Below, piece after piece: positions 61,480-64,000 of a DNA stretch of 64,000 nucleotides; within the stretch, counting starts at the first letter, position 1, and every line of letters starts with the position of its first letter. The stretch covers positions 12,039,498 through 12,103,497 of the forward strand of contig OZ024790.1 in NCBI GenBank assembly GCA_964017065.1, read 5' to 3'. The position numbers and the translations under genes were made by a program. The notes below the pieces were generated by a model. It was not told the DNA's origin and searched no databases. It was given only the letters and a program-made list of their open reading frames with translations. This DNA comes from Haliclona indistincta (lineage: Eukaryota > Porifera > Demospongiae > Haplosclerida > Chalinidae).

Positions 61480-64000
61480 ATGGCCAACCCTATGTTCGAC
61501 CCTACGGCACTAGACGTAGTATGCTCTTCTGCTCATATTGCAAAGCTTTCTGAGCATATTGAAAACTGGGAGGAACTGGCACCATATTTTGGCCTTACAG
61601 CGGCAGAGGAGGAAGATATACGAGCGAGCCACGCCCTCCAATACAAGGTACAGAAACGCAAAATGCTCTGGAAATGGGTCAGGAAGCTGGGAAAGAAGGC
61701 AACCTACCGTGAGCTGATAAAAGTGTTGGATGAAGCAGGCGAATCTCTACTAATTTTAAGAGTTGAAGAGCTTCTCGGGGACTCATATTCTGAAGCACCT
61801 CACATAATAGTGAACTCGTTCCGACAGTACCTCAAAGATTGCTACAGTACCTCAGCTTCTGATGGAGTGGCAGATAGAGAAGATTGGCCGCGACTGAAAC
61901 ATCCAATGATTTTTGTGAATCCAGAGTTAGTCTCGAAGGACAAGAAGACAAGTCTAACCACACTCGACATCTTCAAAGACAAGAAAGTGATGCTTGAAGG
62001 CACATCAGGTTCTGGTAAGACCACTCTAATGAGGCATGCCTGCCTGCAGTGGGCCAAGGGCAGGCTACTTGATGATGTGGATCTCCTCATCCATCTAACC
62101 CTGGCTGATCCCACCTTGTGGTCTGCCAAATGTTTGGAAGACATTATCCCTCATCCTACATCTATTGAGATGCGCAGACCAGTAGCTGAGTACATAACAG
62201 AGCGAAGAGGCAAAGGATGCTGCTTTATACTGGATGGATGGGAGGATTTGCCTGAAGAGTTGCATACATCTTCTTTTATTCATGATCTTCTCAAAGGCAG
62301 TCAGCCGGGATTAGCACTACCACAATGTTCGTTTATCGTCACCACTCGTCCGATTGATTCTCCCTCCCTACAGCCACTAGTCACCACCATTGTCGAGATC
62401 ACTGGCTTCTCATCTGAGAGTGTTGATACCTATGCTAGTCAGTATCTGACACAGCAAGGCAAGGACCCTGCTGTCTTCATAACAGCTCTCAATGATAACC
62501 ACCATGCTCGTGGCTTGTGCAGTTTGCCCATCAATGCAGCCATCTTACTGCACTTGTTTCTTACTATTCAAACAGGTCTTCCCACTACTCAGACAGAGCT
62601 GTTCAACTGCTTTATTCTTAACCTTCTTCTTCGTCATCTTGTCGCCAAAGCGAAATACAAGCATGCTAAGCCGCCTTTGCTTCGCTGCTTTTCAGATCTT
62701 CCATCAAATGAGTATAAAGCATTCAATAACCTTTGTCTAATATCTTACCATTCCACATTCAGTGGTAAAGTAGCCTCTCAGAGTAACCAGCTAATCTCAT
62801 CTGATGACCTTCATAAAGCCGGTCTACAGGACGTGCAGGAGACCCTGGGTCTAATGAAGGTACACCAGCAGCTGACCTGGTGTGGCTATGACCCTCACTA
62901 TGGGTTCCTTCACTCATCAGTTCAAGACTTCTTATGTGCTGTGAGGATGAGCCAGCTGAGTCCAGAGCAACAGGTGAAGGACTTTATATGTATAATGACC
63001 AGTAATCCAACATCATTAGTACTTCGCTTCTATGCTGGCAAAGCGAAGCTTGAGAGTGAAAGGGTCTGTAACTATTTGAGTCAAATAGGAATGAATCCAC
63101 CTGGGTATTTTGCTGTTAAAAACTTGCGTACTTCTTCTTCTGACCCACGTAGACTATTTTTGACATATCTTCATTGTCTTTATGAAGCAAAGCATAACAA
63201 GATATTTTGTCAGTTTGTCAGTAAAGACTTCGTTAGTTTTGAATTCTATAGACTTTCTGTTCATGATCTCAACGTGATATGGTATTTCATGTTGGAAATG
63301 ATTGAAAAATGTCATCCTGAAGTTTTGAAAGTCAATTTCTTTAAGTGTGAAATTAATGATCGCGGCATTGAGTCAGCTGTAACAACTTTTATCAACCAGG
63401 CAAACACTCTTATGTGCTCAAAAGGTTGTTTTAAACTTTGCTTATGTGATGCTGGTATTACATATAATGGCGTTAGAAGTTTGACTAAATTGATGAGAAC
63501 AAAAAATGTTAGTTTAATTGAATTTCAGCTGCAATCGAAAATTGACTTTATAACCTTGAATCTGTTAATTGGTGCTGTACCTACCTCAACTATAACAACT
63601 CTTCGTCTAAGTTCTAATGGCTCGCCCTTGACTAGCAGACATACTTACCATTTAGTTCTTCTCGTTTACCAAGCAAGACATTTGCAAAAGTTGGATCTTT
63701 CTGACAATTCGATGCTAACAGAAAGTGTTCCACTTCTATTGATGGCTGCTAGAAATGTGGAAGAATTAGTATTTAAAACTATGTTAAGAGATCAGCAACT
63801 TCAGGAGATAGGTCCAATACTGCAGTCAAATACTAGTTTACAAATTTTGAATATAGAGAATAGTCATCCCTATAAGCACTGTTTTTACAGTTTTGAATCA
63901 CTTTGTGAGTTCATTAAAGTTATCACAGCACCTGAATCAAGATCACAACTAAGGATTCTTAATACTGAATATTTAGAAGATATCTATGCAAACAAAGAGT
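61480..64000 (+). CDS. NLR-E: Death-NACHT-LRR receptor, 3' end beyond window
   Basis: Frame open from ATGGCCAACCCTATG through the last base of the window (at least 840 residues); about 40-50 residues should remain. Death domain about 10-96 with changes at its start (DVVCSSAH) and in FGLTAAEEEDIRA. P-loop GTSGSGKT 174-181, FILDGWEDLPEEL, FIVTTRP, WHD motif GFLHSSVQDF, LRRs with LDLSDNSM and LNIENSHPY strands. Has its own TATA box and follows the NHL tail by 134 bases. All switch motifs intact. Distinctive substitutions: TGKAKLE.. in place of GITKLE, HTYHL in place of HIYHL. Confidence 0.9.
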   Translation, partial: MANPMFDPTALDVVCSSAHIAKLSEHIENWEELAPYFGLTAAEEEDIRASHALQYKVQKRKMLWKWVRKLGKKATYRELIKVLDEAGESLLILRVEELLGDSYSEAPHIIVNSFRQYLKDCYSTSASDGVADREDWPRLKHPMIFVNPELVSKDKKTSLTTLDIFKDKKVMLEGTSGSGKTTLMRHACLQWAKGRLLDDVDLLIHLTLADPTLWSAKCLEDIIPHPTSIEMRRPVAEYITERRGKGCCFILDGWEDLPEELHTSSFIHDLLKGSQPGLALPQCSFIVTTRPIDSPSLQPLVTTIVEITGFSSESVDTYASQYLTQQGKDPAVFITALNDNHHARGLCSLPINAAILLHLFLTIQTGLPTTQTELFNCFILNLLLRHLVAKAKYKHAKPPLLRCFSDLPSNEYKAFNNLCLISYHSTFSGKVASQSNQLISSDDLHKAGLQDVQETLGLMKVHQQLTWCGYDPHYGFLHSSVQDFLCAVRMSQLSPEQQVKDFICIMTSNPTSLVLRFYAGKAKLESERVCNYLSQIGMNPPGYFAVKNLRTSSSDPRRLFLTYLHCLYEAKHNKIFCQFVSKDFVSFEFYRLSVHDLNVIWYFMLEMIEKCHPEVLKVNFFKCEINDRGIESAVTTFINQANTLMCSKGCFKLCLCDAGITYNGVRSLTKLMRTKNVSLIEFQLQSKIDFITLNLLIGAVPTSTITTLRLSSNGSPLTSRHTYHLVLLVYQARHLQKLDLSDNSMLTESVPLLLMAARNVEELVFKTMLRDQQLQEIGPILQSNTSLQILNIENSHPYKHCFYSFESLCEFIKVITAPESRSQLRILNTEYLEDIYANKE

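Overview
The window looks like nuclear DNA of a marine invertebrate, most probably a demosponge. The reasons are intron-containing animal genes with very short introns (often 40-110 bases), a tandem family of Death-NACHT-LRR receptors of the kind expanded in sponges, an animal-type cap methyltransferase (CMTR1: G-patch, RrmJ/FtsJ methyltransferase, WW), and dense small transposons and non-LTR retroelement remnants. The species call is an inference.

The layout is five copies of one ancestral block: a 7TM receptor on the minus strand, head-to-head with CMTR1 on the plus strand, then an NHL-repeat segment, then an intron-less NLR on the plus strand. Block A (1-12160) has a receptor cut by the window edge and frameshifted, the most complete CMTR1, a broken NHL tail and an intact NLR. 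Block B (12398-23872) has a receptor split by a retroelement that itself carries a 669-bp foldback, only CMTR1 exons 1-2, about 5.5 kb of nested transposons, and an NLR without its usual start. Block C (24132-30606) has half a receptor, a CMTR1 pseudogene with a large internal deletion, a retroelement fragment and an intact NLR. Block D (30872-41627) has half a receptor, a minisatellite-rich stretch, and a multi-exon gene in which a Death/DED-like/CARD-like/NHL protein runs in frame into an NLR. Block E (42572-64000) has a receptor blown apart by a 9.2-kb array of repeats, a full-length but inactivated CMTR1, an NHL tail, and an NLR that runs off the window end.

The NLRs are presumed cytosolic immune sensors: a Death domain recruits adaptors, a NACHT module switches on nucleotide exchange, and LRRs sense. 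Between copies the Death-NACHT part is almost frozen, while differences in the LRR region cluster at predicted exposed beta-strand positions. CMTR1 would methylate the first transcribed nucleotide of mRNA caps, but every copy here is damaged to some degree. The receptor copies are mostly pseudogenes.

The most notable object is the block D gene (34895-41627, four exons, about 1623 residues): Death, DED-like, a beta-rich segment, CARD-like, six NHL repeats, Death, NACHT, LRR in one reading frame. It appears to have arisen by loss of the NHL stop codon and of the NLR's own TATA promoter, which are still present in blocks A and E. A second unusual object is a 73-bp minisatellite at 32870-33672 in which, on the minus strand, nearly every unit keeps a 3' splice site, a 36-nt open exon-like core and a 5' splice site.
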